Shown one piece after another: positions 25,384 through 34,578 of a stretch of 64,000 nt of DNA; the stretch's first letter is position 1, and each line of letters opens with the position of its first letter. Position numbers and translations under genes: made by a program. Source of the stretch: Polaromonas sp. (GTDB lineage: Bacteria; Pseudomonadota; Gammaproteobacteria; Burkholderiales; Burkholderiaceae_C). The stretch spans positions 1-64,000 of the forward strand of contig NZ_JAQSDA010000011.1 in the NCBI RefSeq assembly GCF_029945685.1. Reading direction: 5' to 3'. The notes beneath the pieces were generated by a model. It saw only the letters and a list, made by a program, of their open reading frames with translations. It did no database searches and was not told where the DNA came from.

Positions 25384-26307
25384 ATGACTACCCCGACCAT
25401 AGAACTCCGGCTCTGGCGCCAGTTTGTGGCCGTGGCCGAAGAGCTGCATTTCGGTCGCGCCGCGGTACGCCTGCACATGACGCAGCCGCCGCTGACCCAG
25501 GCGATTGCCCATCTGGAAAAGCTGCTGGCGGTGCGGCTGTTCGATCGCACCAAACGCAGCGTCCACATGACCGCAGCGGGCGTGGCGCTGCTGCCGCAGG
25601 TGCTCGACCTGCTGGCGCGGGCGCAGGCCCTGCCCGGGCAGGCCAGGGCGGCGGCGGCTGGTGAAATCGGTCGTTTGCGCCTGGCGTTCATATCGACCGC
25701 GGGTTTTTCACTGCTGCCCGCCTGGGTGCGGGCGTTTCGTGAACATGAGCCGCAGGTGCAGCTGGAACTGCTCGAGGCCACCGGCGACATGCAGTTGCAG
25801 GCTTTTGAACGCCATGACATTGACGCGGGAATCATGCTGCATTCCCCGGGTTTTGCGCCGCCGGGCCTGACGCACCGGCTTATCGCCCGGGAAGCGCTGG
25901 TGCTGGCGCTGGCCGAGCAGCATCCGCTGGCTGCGAAGGCGTCCCTGGGGCTTGACGAGGTGCTGACGCAGCCGCTGGTGATTTTTCCGCGGCGCATCCT
26001 GCCTTCGCTGCACGACGCGATCTTCGGCATGTACCACGCCGCCGCGCAGCCGCCGCAGGTGGCGCAGGAAGCCATCCAGATGCAGACCATCGTGAACCTC
26101 GTGTCGGCCGGCCTGGGCGTCGCCTGGGTGCCCGACAGCGTGCGGCAGTTTCAGCGGCCCGGCGTGGTGTACCGCACCGTGGCGGGCAAAAAAGGTCGGC
26201 CCGTGCCGGTCTGCGAAACCAGCCTGTTCTGGCCCGTGGATGCTGTCAATCCCTGTCTTGAGCGCCTGGTGGCGTTTGCGCCGACGGCTCCGGCGTTGCC
26301 GGCCTGA
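25384..26307 (+). CDS. LysR-family transcriptional regulator
   Basis: The 307-aa protein has the N-terminal winged helix-turn-helix at residues 8-66 ([32 protein letters not shown]), followed by the type 2 periplasmic-binding-like effector domain ([25 protein letters not shown]). It is divergent from ilvD and so most likely regulates it, by the usual LysR arrangement. The effector is not known. The ATG has no good SD. Confidence 0.93.
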   Translation: MTTPTIELRLWRQFVAVAEELHFGRAAVRLHMTQPPLTQAIAHLEKLLAVRLFDRTKRSVHMTAAGVALLPQVLDLLARAQALPGQARAAAAGEIGRLRLAFISTAGFSLLPAWVRAFREHEPQVQLELLEATGDMQLQAFERHDIDAGIMLHSPGFAPPGLTHRLIAREALVLALAEQHPLAAKASLGLDEVLTQPLVIFPRRILPSLHDAIFGMYHAAAQPPQVAQEAIQMQTIVNLVSAGLGVAWVPDSVRQFQRPGVVYRTVAGKKGRPVPVCETSLFWPVDAVNPCLERLVAFAPTAPALPA

Positions 26308-26356
26308 CGGCCCCGCACCTCGTCCGGCGCCGTTGCACGCTGGCACAATAAGCCGC

Positions 26357-27163
26357 ATGCTGATTCACCCCACCATCGATCCTGTCGCCCTGCAGCTGGG
26401 GCCGCTGGCCATCCACTGGTATGGCCTGACCTACCTGGCTGCTTTCGGCCTGTTCCTGGTTCTCGGCCTGCGCCGCCTGCGCCATGAACCCTATGCGTCG
26501 ATGACGGGCGTGGCCGCCTGGGGCCGCAAGGACATCGAGGACATCCTGTTTCTGGGTGTGATGGGGGTGGTGCTGGGCGGGCGCATCGGCTACTGCCTGT
26601 TCTACAAGCCCGGTTATTACCTGGCGCATCCGCTGGAAATTTTTTACGTCTGGCAGGGCGGCATGAGTTTTCACGGCGGCCTGATCGGCGTGTTGCTTTC
26701 GCAGGTGTGGTTCGCGCGCACGCGGAAAAAACCCTGGCTGCAGGTGATGGACCTGGTCGCGCCCTGCGTGCCCACCGGGCTGGCGGCGGGGCGGGTTGGC
26801 AACTTCATCAACGGCGAGTTGTGGGGCCGTTTCAGCAGCCCCGATCTGCCCTGGGGCATGGTGTTCAAACACAGCGGCTCCATGCTGCCGCGTCATCCCT
26901 CGCAGGTGTACCAGTTCCTGCTGGAAGGGCTGCTGCTTTTCGTGCTGCTGTGGCTTTATGCCCGCAAGCCGCGCAAGACCGGCCAGGTCTCGGCGGCGTT
27001 CCTTGTCGGTTACGGCGTGTTCCGTTTCATTGCCGAGTTTTTCCGCGAGCCGGATGACTTCCTGGGCGTGCTGGCGCTCGGCATGAGCATGGGCCAGTGG
27101 CTCTGCCTGCCTATGATCGCCGCCGGGGTCTGGCTCTGGCTGTGGGCTGAAAAAAGAGGCTGA
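26357..27163 (+). CDS. lgt: Prolipoprotein diacylglyceryl transferase
   Basis: Lgt attaches diacylglycerol to the lipobox cysteine of prelipoproteins in the inner membrane, including the two efflux lipoproteins of this window. The 268-aa form has seven membrane helices and the signature [14 protein letters not shown], with the catalytic-region Arg, Asn and Glu present, and the HGGLIG motif. The start at 26357 ([11 protein letters not shown]) is chosen; a longer frame overlaps the LysR gene with low-complexity sequence. Confidence 0.96.
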   Translation: MLIHPTIDPVALQLGPLAIHWYGLTYLAAFGLFLVLGLRRLRHEPYASMTGVAAWGRKDIEDILFLGVMGVVLGGRIGYCLFYKPGYYLAHPLEIFYVWQGGMSFHGGLIGVLLSQVWFARTRKKPWLQVMDLVAPCVPTGLAAGRVGNFINGELWGRFSSPDLPWGMVFKHSGSMLPRHPSQVYQFLLEGLLLFVLLWLYARKPRKTGQVSAAFLVGYGVFRFIAEFFREPDDFLGVLALGMSMGQWLCLPMIAAGVWLWLWAEKRG

Positions 27164-27497
27164 AAAAAGCTGGAGCCCCTTGCGGGGCGGGCGGCAGCAG
27201 CTCTGATTTTTGTAGCGTTTCGCGTTCACCCTCGCTCGCACAGGCAGGCACTTTTCCTTTTCAGGACGACCGCAATCGCGGGTTTCCACCCGTTGTTCTG
27301 GCGCTCCAGCGTCTTGCGGATCACCGTCTTGCTGATCATAATTATGCGTAATTACAGGAAATTACGGTAAAAAAAACGAACAGGCAGGGCAGAGGACTGA
27401 GGACCGGGGGGAAAAGCCGGGCCCACGTCCAGCACTCACTGCCCCGCGCCAGGCCAGCCTGCACTTTGCCCGAGCCCAACGACCCACGGACACCCTC
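27164..27497 (+). other. Intergenic region between lgt and the malonate operon
   Basis: It contains a GCCCC-TTGC-GGGGC hairpin with flanking complementary bases (about 27166-27212), ending in a T run, which is a plausible lgt terminator. After it come about 120 bases without recognisable features and then the inverted repeat at 27347-27366, followed by an A-rich tract. No open frame looks coding. Confidence 0.6.
27347..27366. promoter_or_regulatory. Candidate GntR operator upstream of the malonate operon
   Basis: CGTAATT and AATTACG form a perfect 7-bp inverted repeat around a six-base spacer, in an AT-rich patch 131 bases before the GntR start codon. Autoregulation by the first gene is inferred. 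Confidence 0.5.
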
Positions 27498-28166
27498 ATG
27501 CGCCTCGTCCAGAATTCATTGCACCAGGAAGTGGCTGCCACCCTGCGTGAGCAGATTTTCGCCGGCACCTACGCGCCCGGCAGTTTTCTGGACGAGCTGG
27601 TCCTGTGCGAGCGGCTGCAGATTTCCCGCACGCCGCTGCGCGAGGCGCTCAAGGTGCTGACGGCAGAGGGGCTGCTGCGCCACGAGCCGCGGCGCGGCTG
27701 CTTCATCAGCGAAGTCACCGAGAAGGACCTGGACGACATCTTTCCGGTGATTGCCCTGCTGGAAGGCCGCTGCGCCTACGAGGCCGCACGCAATGCGAGC
27801 GACGCCGACCTGGCGGCGCTGACCACGCTGCATGAGCGGCTGGCCGCTCATGCCAGGGCTGGCCGCATCAACGAGTATTACGACACCAATTTCGCGATCC
27901 ACGAAGCCATCATCACGCTGGCCGACAACCGCTGGCTGGCCACGGCGATTGCCGACCTGCGCAAGATCCTCAAGCTGGCGCGCGCGCAGCAGCTGCATGC
28001 GCCCGGCCGGCTGGCGCAGAGCCTGTCGGAGCACCAGGCGGTGTTTGCGGCGCTCAAGGCCCGCGACAGCGAAGGCGCCGATGCGGCCATGCGCACCCAC
28101 CTGACGCGCCAGCGCGAAGCCCTGCGTGAGCTGGCCCGTCATCAGCGCACAAGGGTGGCCTCATGA
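27498..28166 (+). CDS. GntR-family regulator (FadR/FCD group) of the malonate operon
   Basis: The 222-aa protein has an N-terminal GntR winged helix (residues 6-70, ISRTPLREALKVLTAEGLL) and a C-terminal all-helical FCD domain with metal/ligand-type residues (D and H in NEYYDTNFAIHEAI). Its stop overlaps the malonyl-CoA decarboxylase start by four bases, so it is the first gene of that operon. Regulators in this position of mat-type clusters respond to malonate or malonyl-CoA; that ligand is inferred. Confidence 0.93.
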   Translation: MRLVQNSLHQEVAATLREQIFAGTYAPGSFLDELVLCERLQISRTPLREALKVLTAEGLLRHEPRRGCFISEVTEKDLDDIFPVIALLEGRCAYEAARNASDADLAALTTLHERLAAHARAGRINEYYDTNFAIHEAIITLADNRWLATAIADLRKILKLARAQQLHAPGRLAQSLSEHQAVFAALKARDSEGADAAMRTHLTRQREALRELARHQRTRVAS

Positions 28167-29656
28167 CCGCTGCCGACTGGATCAACCGCAGCGTGTCGCG
28201 TTTCTCCGGCGACAAAAAAACAGTATCGAAAACGGTTGAAGCCGCCGTGGCGGCGGCGCCGGACGCTTCCAAAAGAGTAGCGCCCGGCGCTCCATCGGAG
28301 ACACCGTCGCCGGCCCGCTCCACCCGCGAACGCCTGAAGGCTACCTTGCGGCAAAAGGAAGAGGCGCTGTCGCCGCGTGTGTTGCGCCGCACGCTGGAGG
28401 AGCTCAAGGCCATCGTGGACCCGCAGGTCAGCGAAGTTGAAGGCGGCCGCCGCGCCAAGGGTGTGGCCGGCTGGTATGCCGGCGCTGCACTGAACGAGCG
28501 GCGCGACATGTGGCTGCTGATGAGTGAGCAATTTGTGGCCGATGCGCAGAAGGTCAAGCTCGCGCAGGCCCAGTTTGCCGCCGCCGTGGGCACACCCGAC
28601 GAGGCGGTCGCCGAGGTGCGTTACCGCCGCGCCACCGTGTCGCCGCGCAGGCGGTTGTTGCAGCGCTTCAGCGCTTTTCCGGAAGGCATACGCTTTCTGG
28701 TCGACCTGCGCGCCGACATGCTGCCTTATCTCAAGGCGGACAGGCGGTTGCAGGCGCTCGATGTCGAGATGGAGTACATGTTCTCGACCTGGTTTGACGT
28801 GGGTTTTCTGGACCTGCGCCGCATCAGCTGGGACTCGCCGGCCTCGCTGATCGAAAAGCTGATCAAGTACGAGGCGGTGCACGACATCAAGAGCTGGGCC
28901 GATGTGAAAAACCGGCTCGACAGCGACCGCCGCTGTTACGGCTTTTTCCATCCCCGCATGCCCGATGAGCCGCTGATTTTTGTCGAGGTGGCGCTGATGG
29001 ACGAGATGGCCGCCGGCATCACGCCGCTGCTCGACGAGTCGGCCGCACCGGCGGATCTGGCCAGGGCGACCACGGCAATTTTCTACTCCATCAGCAACAC
29101 GCAGGCGGGCCTGCGCGGCGTGAGTTTCGGCGACTCGTTGATCAAGCGGGTGGTGGAAACGCTGCGTGCCGAATTTCCGCGGCTCAAACACTTTGCGACC
29201 CTTTCGCCGATTCCCGGATTTCGTCACTGGCTGGGGAAACACGCTGCTGCGATGCTGGCGCAGATCGACGACAAGGAGCGCGCCGCGCTGGGCAGGGCGA
29301 TCGGGTTTGAACCCCCCACCGCGCAGCATTTCCTCAGCGCCACCGACCATGCGCCCCAGCTGGACGAGAAGTCGCCAGTGCGCCGCATGTTGCTGCGCTG
29401 CGCGGCGCATTACCTGGGGCGCGAACTCGACGATGGCAAACCTCTTGACGCCGTGGCGCGTTTCCACCTGGGCAACGGTGCGCGCATCGAGCGGCTCAAC
29501 TGGATGGGCGATCCGTCAGCCAAGGGGCTCAGGCAGTCCGGCGGCCTGATGGTCAATTACCTCTACGACCTCAAACGCCTGGACAAGCACAGGGCACTGC
29601 TTTCGCAGGGGAAAATCCCCGTATCGGGTGACATCGAAGATTTGTATATTTCGTAA
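28163..29656 (+). CDS. Malonyl-CoA decarboxylase (MLYCD/MatA family)
   Basis: The enzyme releases CO2 from malonyl-CoA, giving acetyl-CoA. The 497-aa protein has the N-terminal helical oligomerisation domain (to about residue 180) and the C-terminal GNAT-like catalytic domain with FATLSPIPGFRHWL, the conserved Ser-Pro-Ile-Pro-Gly, and the C-terminal HLGNGARIERLNW with its catalytic His. FYSISNTQAGLRGVSFGDSLIKRV is also typical. An Ala/Pro/Ser-rich insertion lies at residues 25-55. It forms an overlap with the GntR gene and is followed by a receptor and two CoA enzymes. Confidence 0.94.
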   Translation: MTAADWINRSVSRFSGDKKTVSKTVEAAVAAAPDASKRVAPGAPSETPSPARSTRERLKATLRQKEEALSPRVLRRTLEELKAIVDPQVSEVEGGRRAKGVAGWYAGAALNERRDMWLLMSEQFVADAQKVKLAQAQFAAAVGTPDEAVAEVRYRRATVSPRRRLLQRFSAFPEGIRFLVDLRADMLPYLKADRRLQALDVEMEYMFSTWFDVGFLDLRRISWDSPASLIEKLIKYEAVHDIKSWADVKNRLDSDRRCYGFFHPRMPDEPLIFVEVALMDEMAAGITPLLDESAAPADLARATTAIFYSISNTQAGLRGVSFGDSLIKRVVETLRAEFPRLKHFATLSPIPGFRHWLGKHAAAMLAQIDDKERAALGRAIGFEPPTAQHFLSATDHAPQLDEKSPVRRMLLRCAAHYLGRELDDGKPLDAVARFHLGNGARIERLNWMGDPSAKGLRQSGGLMVNYLYDLKRLDKHRALLSQGKIPVSGDIEDLYIS

Positions 29657-29699
29657 GCGCACTAACCAAACCGTATTTCAACAACGACAGGAGACAGAC

Positions 29700-30698
29700 A
29701 TGACATCGAGCTTTGACATCAACGCGTCCAGACGCAATGTGCTGCGTGCGGCGGCTGCCGGCGTTGCCGCGTTTTCACTGGGCAGCCATGCGCAATCGGG
29801 CTGGCCTGCCAAGCCGGTGACCATGATTGTTCCCTTTCCTGCAGGCGGTGGTACGGACGCCTTTGCGCGTCCCATGTCGGCGCAGTTTGCGCGCCTGACC
29901 GGCAAGCAACTGATCATCGACAACCGCGGTGGCGCCGGCGGTACCCTGGGCGCCAGCATCGCCGCCAAGGCCGCGCCGGATGGCTACACCCTGTTCATGG
30001 GCGCGGTGCACCACACCATTGCGCCCAGCATGTACCCCAAGCTCGACTACGACATCGAGAAAGACCTTGTGCCGTTGATCCTGGTGGCCAGCGTGCCGCA
30101 GGTCGTCGTGGTCAACCCGCAGAAACTCCCGGTGGCCAATTTCAAGGAATTCCTCGAATACACCCGCAAAAATCCTGCCAAGCTCAACTACGGTTCGGCC
30201 GGTGCCGGTACCTCCCACCATCTGGCCGGCGAACTGTTCAAGCAGCAGACCAAAACATTCATCACCCACATCCCCTACCGCGGTGCCGGCCCGGCCTTGC
30301 AGGGCCTGATTGCCGGCGATGTCGAGATGATGTTCGACGGCCTGGGCTCCTCGGCAAGCCATATTGCGGGCGGCCGCATCAAGGCCCTGATGGTGGCGGG
30401 CAACAAACGCAACCCCGCCATTCCGGACGTGCCGAGCGCCGCCGAGGTGGGCCTGCCCGACTACAACGTGACGACCTGGTACGGCGTCTGGGGCCCCAAG
30501 GGCATGCCGGCCGATGCGCAGGCCCGCGCGATCGAGGAAATCCGCAAGGCCTGCACCACCGACGAAGCCAAGGCCGTCTGGGCACGCCAGGGCGCGGAGT
30601 TTGCCGGCCTGAGCGGCCCGCAGTTCGGCAGCTTCGTCAGCGCCGAAGTCAAGAAGTGGACGCAGGTGGTGAAGGCGTCTGGCGCGAAGCTGGACTGA
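29700..30698 (+). CDS. Bug/TctC-family periplasmic solute receptor
   Basis: This 332-aa extracytoplasmic receptor of the tripartite tricarboxylate transporter type has a twin-arginine-like signal (SRRNVLRAAAAGVAAFSLG). After it come KPVTMIVPFPAGGGTDAFAR and NRGGAGGTLGASIAAKAAPDGYTL, the typical ligand-loop motifs. AGGAG is seven bases before ATG 29700; the longer frame begins inside the previous gene. No TctA or TctB subunits are nearby, which is usual for the many orphan Bug proteins of Burkholderiales. Malonate or a similar dicarboxylate is the likely ligand from the operon context. Confidence 0.93.
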   Translation: MTSSFDINASRRNVLRAAAAGVAAFSLGSHAQSGWPAKPVTMIVPFPAGGGTDAFARPMSAQFARLTGKQLIIDNRGGAGGTLGASIAAKAAPDGYTLFMGAVHHTIAPSMYPKLDYDIEKDLVPLILVASVPQVVVVNPQKLPVANFKEFLEYTRKNPAKLNYGSAGAGTSHHLAGELFKQQTKTFITHIPYRGAGPALQGLIAGDVEMMFDGLGSSASHIAGGRIKALMVAGNKRNPAIPDVPSAAEVGLPDYNVTTWYGVWGPKGMPADAQARAIEEIRKACTTDEAKAVWARQGAEFAGLSGPQFGSFVSAEVKKWTQVVKASGAKLD

Positions 30699-30711
30699 AC
30701 TCAGGACTTGC

Positions 30712-31506
30712 ATGACAGGAGAGGTTCTGCTGGCCACGGACGGCCCCATCGCCAGGGTCACCCTGTCCCACCCGGGCAAGCTCAACGCCATGTCGCGCGC
30801 CATGTGGCAGCAGCTGCGCGAGGTGTTCACCGGCCTGCAGCAGCGCGGCGACGTGCGCTGCGTGCTGCTGCGCGGGGAGGGCGCCAGTTTCTGCGCGGGC
30901 GGTGACATCGCCGAGTACCCGGACTTCCGTTTTGACGAAGCCGTCCTGCGCGGCTTCCATGAAAACGAGGTCTGGGGCGGCCTGCAGGCCATGCTCGACT
31001 GCGACGTTCCCATCGTGGCGCAGATCGAAGGCGCCTGCATGGGCGCAGGCATGGAGATCGCCAGCTGCTGCGACATGCGGCTGGCCGGCGTGTCGGCCAC
31101 CTTTGGCGCACCGATTGGCAAGCTCGGTTTTCCGATGGCGCCGCGTGAGGCTGCGCTGGTGATGCGCGCCGCGGGCGAGTTGACGGCGCGCGAGATGCTG
31201 CTGGCAGCGGCGGTGCTCGATGCCGCCACCCTGCTGCAGCGCGGCTTTCTGAACCACGTGCTGCCGGACAGCGAGGTGGGGGCGCAGGCCCTGGCGACGG
31301 CCGGCCGTGTGACCCGGCTGGCACCCGCGGCGGCACGCCTGAACAAACAGGCTTTTCGGGCTCTGGCCCAGGAAGGGCGGGCGCAGCCCGCTACTGATCT
31401 GATAGCAACGGCGTATGCCTATGCCGACTCCGCCGAACACCGGGAAGGTGTGTCGGCCTTTGTTGAAAAGCGCCCCCCGCATTTCCGGGTGGGCAGCGAG
31501 CTCTGA
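30712..31506 (+). CDS. Enoyl-CoA hydratase/isomerase family protein
   Basis: The 264-aa crotonase-fold protein has the oxyanion-hole segments ASFCAGGDIAEY and IEGACMGAGMEIASCCDMR. A Glu of the second catalytic region (APIGKLGFPMAPREAALVM) is not clearly in its usual place, so hydratase activity is not certain. AGGA lies five bases before the ATG. It is the fourth gene of the malonate operon. Residues about 213-232 are encoded by an antisense copy of the 57-bp repeat, just before the conserved C-terminal SAEHREGVSAFVEKRPPHF. Confidence 0.9.
   Translation: MTGEVLLATDGPIARVTLSHPGKLNAMSRAMWQQLREVFTGLQQRGDVRCVLLRGEGASFCAGGDIAEYPDFRFDEAVLRGFHENEVWGGLQAMLDCDVPIVAQIEGACMGAGMEIASCCDMRLAGVSATFGAPIGKLGFPMAPREAALVMRAAGELTAREMLLAAAVLDAATLLQRGFLNHVLPDSEVGAQALATAGRVTRLAPAAARLNKQAFRALAQEGRAQPATDLIATAYAYADSAEHREGVSAFVEKRPPHFRVGSEL
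31350..31406 (-). repeat. 57-bp dispersed repeat inside the enoyl-CoA hydratase gene (antisense)
   Basis: Read on the minus strand it starts GCTATCAGATCAGTAGC, has the CTGCGC block at the right distance and ends in the GGGCCAGAGCCC block. Similarity in the centre is weaker than in the murI and EamA copies. Confidence 0.55.
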
Positions 31507-31534
31507 CTTTTTTCGATTTCCAGGTAACCACGCG

Positions 31535-33052
31535 ATGAAAAACAACAACCTGTTTGCCGCCCTGCGCGCAGCCTTTCCCAAAGACCTCGATGCGGTGGCG
31601 GTGGAAACCGACACCGGCCTGAACTACTCCTGGCGCGACCTCGATCGATCCACCGCCATGATCGCCAACCTGCTGCAGTCGCTGGACCTGCCGCCAGGCG
31701 CGCGCATCGCCGTGCAGGTTGAAAAATCGGTCGAGGCCATGATGCTCTATCTGGCCACACTGCGGGCCGGTTATGTGTTCCTGCCGCTCAACACCGCCTA
31801 CCAGAGCGCCGAGATCGAGTATTTCATAAGCAACGCCGAGCCCTCGGTGGTGGTGTGCAGCAAAAAGAACTTCGGCTGGGTCAGCAAGATCGCCTTCAAG
31901 GCCGGCACACAGAACGTCTTCACCCTGGACGACGACCGCAGCGGTTCGCTGTTGGAACGCGCCGCCCATTGCAGCGACCGGCATGAGGTGGCCCGGCGCG
32001 GCGCGGACGACCTGGCGGCCATTCTCTATACCAGCGGCACCACCGGACGCAGCAAGGGCGCCATGCTCTCGCACGGCAACATGTTGAGCAATGCGCTGGT
32101 GCTCAAGGACTACTGGGCCTGGACGCCGGGCGACGTGTTGATCCATGCGTTGCCGATCTTCCACGTGCATGGCCTGTTTGTGGCCATCCACGGCGCGCTG
32201 ATCAATGGCAGCAAGATGATCTGGCTGGCCAGGTTCGACCCGAAACTGGTGGTGCAGAAGCTGCCCGAGGCCACCGTGTTCATGGGTGTGCCCACGCTGT
32301 ATGTGCGCCTGCTGGCCGAGCCCGGCCTGAACCGCGAGGCCTGCCGCCACATGCGCCTTTTCATCGCGGGTTCGGCGCCGCTCCTGATTGAAACTTTCAC
32401 CGAATGGCAGGAGCGCACCGGCCACACGATTCTCGAGCGTTACGGCATGAGCGAGACCGCCATGCTGACGTCGAACCCCTACGAGGGCGAGCGGCGCGGC
32501 GGCACCGTCGGCTTTGCCTTGCCCGGCGTGAGCCTGCGTGTACAGGATGATGCCGGCCAGCCGCTGCCCACGGGCGAGATCGGCGGCATCCAGGTGAAGG
32601 GGCCGAATGTCTTCAAGGGTTACTGGCGCATGCCCGAGAAGACGAAGGAAGAGTTCACCGCCGACGGCTATTTCAAGACCGGCGATGTCGGCAAGATCGA
32701 CGAACGCGGCTACATCACCATCGTCGGGCGCAGCAAGGACCTGATCATCAGCGGCGGCTACAACGTCTACCCGGCCGAGATCGAGGGCTACATCAACGAC
32801 ATGCCGGGCGTGGCCGAAAGCGCGGTGATCGGCGTGCCGCACCCGGACTTCGGCGAGGTTGGCGTGGCCATCGTGATCGCCAAGCCCGGCGCGACGCTGG
32901 ACGCCGAACAGATCATTGCGCAGCTCAAGGCGCAGCTGGCCAACTTCAAGATTCCCAAGCGCTGCTTCATCGTCGGCGAGTTGCCGCGCAACACCATGGG
33001 CAAGGTCCAGAAAAACGTTTTGCGCGAGCAGCACAAGGCCCTGTTTGCCTGA
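31535..33052 (+). CDS. matB: Malonyl-CoA synthetase (AMP-forming, MatB type)
   Basis: The 505-aa ANL-family ligase activates malonate to malonyl-CoA with ATP and CoA, the step before the decarboxylase of the same operon. Motifs: P-loop ILYTSGTTGRSKGAMLSHGN near residue 170, ERYGMSETAMLTSNPY, GYFKTGDVGKID, GRSKDLIISGGYNVYPAEIE and the catalytic Lys in PRNTMGKVQKNVLRE. The Arg in MSE..ML..NPYEGERR region fits malonate-specific ligases. The start MKNNNLFAAL at 31535 is the family start; the upstream frame overlaps the hydratase gene. Confidence 0.92.
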   Translation: MKNNNLFAALRAAFPKDLDAVAVETDTGLNYSWRDLDRSTAMIANLLQSLDLPPGARIAVQVEKSVEAMMLYLATLRAGYVFLPLNTAYQSAEIEYFISNAEPSVVVCSKKNFGWVSKIAFKAGTQNVFTLDDDRSGSLLERAAHCSDRHEVARRGADDLAAILYTSGTTGRSKGAMLSHGNMLSNALVLKDYWAWTPGDVLIHALPIFHVHGLFVAIHGALINGSKMIWLARFDPKLVVQKLPEATVFMGVPTLYVRLLAEPGLNREACRHMRLFIAGSAPLLIETFTEWQERTGHTILERYGMSETAMLTSNPYEGERRGGTVGFALPGVSLRVQDDAGQPLPTGEIGGIQVKGPNVFKGYWRMPEKTKEEFTADGYFKTGDVGKIDERGYITIVGRSKDLIISGGYNVYPAEIEGYINDMPGVAESAVIGVPHPDFGEVGVAIVIAKPGATLDAEQIIAQLKAQLANFKIPKRCFIVGELPRNTMGKVQKNVLREQHKALFA

Positions 33053-33085
33053 AGCCTGACGGCCCGGCGATTGGCCGTCCTGATT

Positions 33086-34006
33086 TCAGGGGCGTGTTTT
33101 TTCCGGCAGCGTGGCCAGCGCCACACCTGCCAGCGCGAGTGCAAAAGCGCCCAGCTGCGCCGCACCCACGGATTCCCCGAGCACGCCCACGCCGACCAGC
33201 GCCGCGCTGACCGGCAGCATCACGGTGAAGACCCCGGCCTGGCTGGCGGGCACGCCTTTGAGGCCCGTCATCCACAGCCACACGGTCCAGACGCTGGCGG
33301 CCAGCGCATAAAACAGCAGCAGCAGCCAGCTGCCGGGCGCCACCGCGGCAAAGTCGAAACCCCAGGCCATCCACAGGCCCAGTGGCGTGACCAGTGCAAA
33401 GCCCCACAGGTTGATCAGTGCGGTGATGCGTTTGGGGCCGAGCGCACCGGTGAGTTTTTTGCCGATCACCGCATAAGCGGCTTCGCAGAGCACGGCGCCG
33501 ACCAGCAGCAGGTGGCCCAGCCACGCCCGGCTGGATGCCAAATTGGCCTCCAGCCCTTTCTGGTCCTGCGCAGGCAGCTCTGTTTTTGATAGCGAAACAA
33601 GCATGATGCCGAAGACCGCGCAGGCGATGGCCAGCGCGACCCGGGGACGGATGCGCTCGCCGAGAAAGACCCGGCTCAGCACCGCCACCGCGGCCGGGAT
33701 GGCCGCCATGATGACGCCGGCCGCCACCGCGCTGCTCAGGCTCACACCGAACAGCATGCAGATCGAAAACAGGAAATTGCCGAGGAAGGATTCGAGGAAC
33801 ACCAGCTGCCGGGTCTGCCGCGTCATCGGGGCTTCCCCGGCCGGTTTTTTGAGCCAGTGCAGCATGGCTGCCCCGCCGATGCCAAAACGCAGCCAGGCCA
33901 GCAGAAAAACCGGGAAAACCGCGACCAGCGGTTTGGACAGCGCGACATAACTGCCGACCAGGGACATGCTGAGCGCCAGGCAGGCGTAGGCCACAATGCG
34001 GTTCAT
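33086..34006 (-). CDS. EamA/DMT-family membrane transporter
   Basis: The 306-aa protein consists of ten predicted helices in two EamA repeats (about residues 5-140 and 165-300), the layout of drug/metabolite exporters such as RhaT and YdcZ relatives. Residues 139-156 (LSKTELPAQDQKGLEANL), the hydrophilic linker between the repeats, are encoded by a 57-bp dispersed repeat. That linker is where insertion would be best tolerated. It is convergent with matB and divergent from the cyclotransferase-like gene. The substrate is unknown. Confidence 0.9.
   Translation of the reverse strand: MNRIVAYACLALSMSLVGSYVALSKPLVAVFPVFLLAWLRFGIGGAAMLHWLKKPAGEAPMTRQTRQLVFLESFLGNFLFSICMLFGVSLSSAVAAGVIMAAIPAAVAVLSRVFLGERIRPRVALAIACAVFGIMLVSLSKTELPAQDQKGLEANLASSRAWLGHLLLVGAVLCEAAYAVIGKKLTGALGPKRITALINLWGFALVTPLGLWMAWGFDFAAVAPGSWLLLLFYALAASVWTVWLWMTGLKGVPASQAGVFTVMLPVSAALVGVGVLGESVGAAQLGAFALALAGVALATLPEKTRP
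33537..33593 (-). repeat. 57-bp dispersed repeat inside the EamA gene
   Basis: On the coding strand it starts GCTATCAAAAACAGAGC, then CTGCGCAGG, AAAGGGCTGGAGGCC and AATTTGGC. It has the same length as the murI copy but the leading G falls in codon position 3, so a different frame is translated. Confidence 0.8.
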
Positions 34007-34143
34007 TCCACCGGGTTTTCCGTAAAGGGTGAGCGGCCGCTGCGGCTGCCGTCAGCGCGTCGGCTGCCGGGGCGGCGCAGAGTCCAGGATGCTTGTTCTT
34101 TCAGCTTGCTTGTTCTTCTTGCCCGAAATCATGCCTTACTTTC

Positions 34144-34578
34144 ATGCCTGAACCGACACCACCCCCCGCCAGCCGCCATGTTTTTGTCTACGGTACGCTG
34201 CGCCGCGGCGATGTACGCGACATCACGCGGCTGCGTCCGGCGCCACAGTTTGTCGGCATGGCCGGCGTGGCCGGTGTGCTTTACGACCTGGGGCCTTACC
34301 CGGGCGTGGTGCTGGGCGGTTCGGCACGCGTGACCGGCGAGGTTTACGCCATCAGCGCCGAGCTCGAGCGCCAGCTCGATGTCATCGAGGAAGTCTGGCC
34401 GCAGCAGACCGGCGAGTACCGCAAGCAGACGGTGGGGGTGCAGCTGGACCGGCCGCTGGCCTCGTCCGGGGCGGTAGCGCTGGACTGCCTGGTTTATGAA
34501 ATCAACCCGGCTCGTACAGCAGGCAAGCCGCTCATCATGGGCGGCGACTGGCTCGAACACCTTGGGCAGCGTTCCTGA
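34144..34578 (+). CDS. Gamma-glutamylcyclotransferase-like protein (YtfP family)
   Basis: The 144-aa cytoplasmic protein has the family start HVFVYGTLRRGDV with its substrate loop and an acidic centre VIEEVWPQQTGEYRKQ, where the catalytic Glu is expected. ATG 34144 is chosen because the YGTLRRG motif should lie near residue 13-19; a longer frame adds 17 Cys-rich residues. No strong SD is seen. The cyclotransferase activity is by family; YtfP proteins are largely uncharacterised. Confidence 0.87.
   Translation: MPEPTPPPASRHVFVYGTLRRGDVRDITRLRPAPQFVGMAGVAGVLYDLGPYPGVVLGGSARVTGEVYAISAELERQLDVIEEVWPQQTGEYRKQTVGVQLDRPLASSGAVALDCLVYEINPARTAGKPLIMGGDWLEHLGQRS

Noticed and set aside
31391..33034. 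547-codon minus-strand frame over matB
   Set aside because: Shadow of the ligase gene with no recognisable domain.
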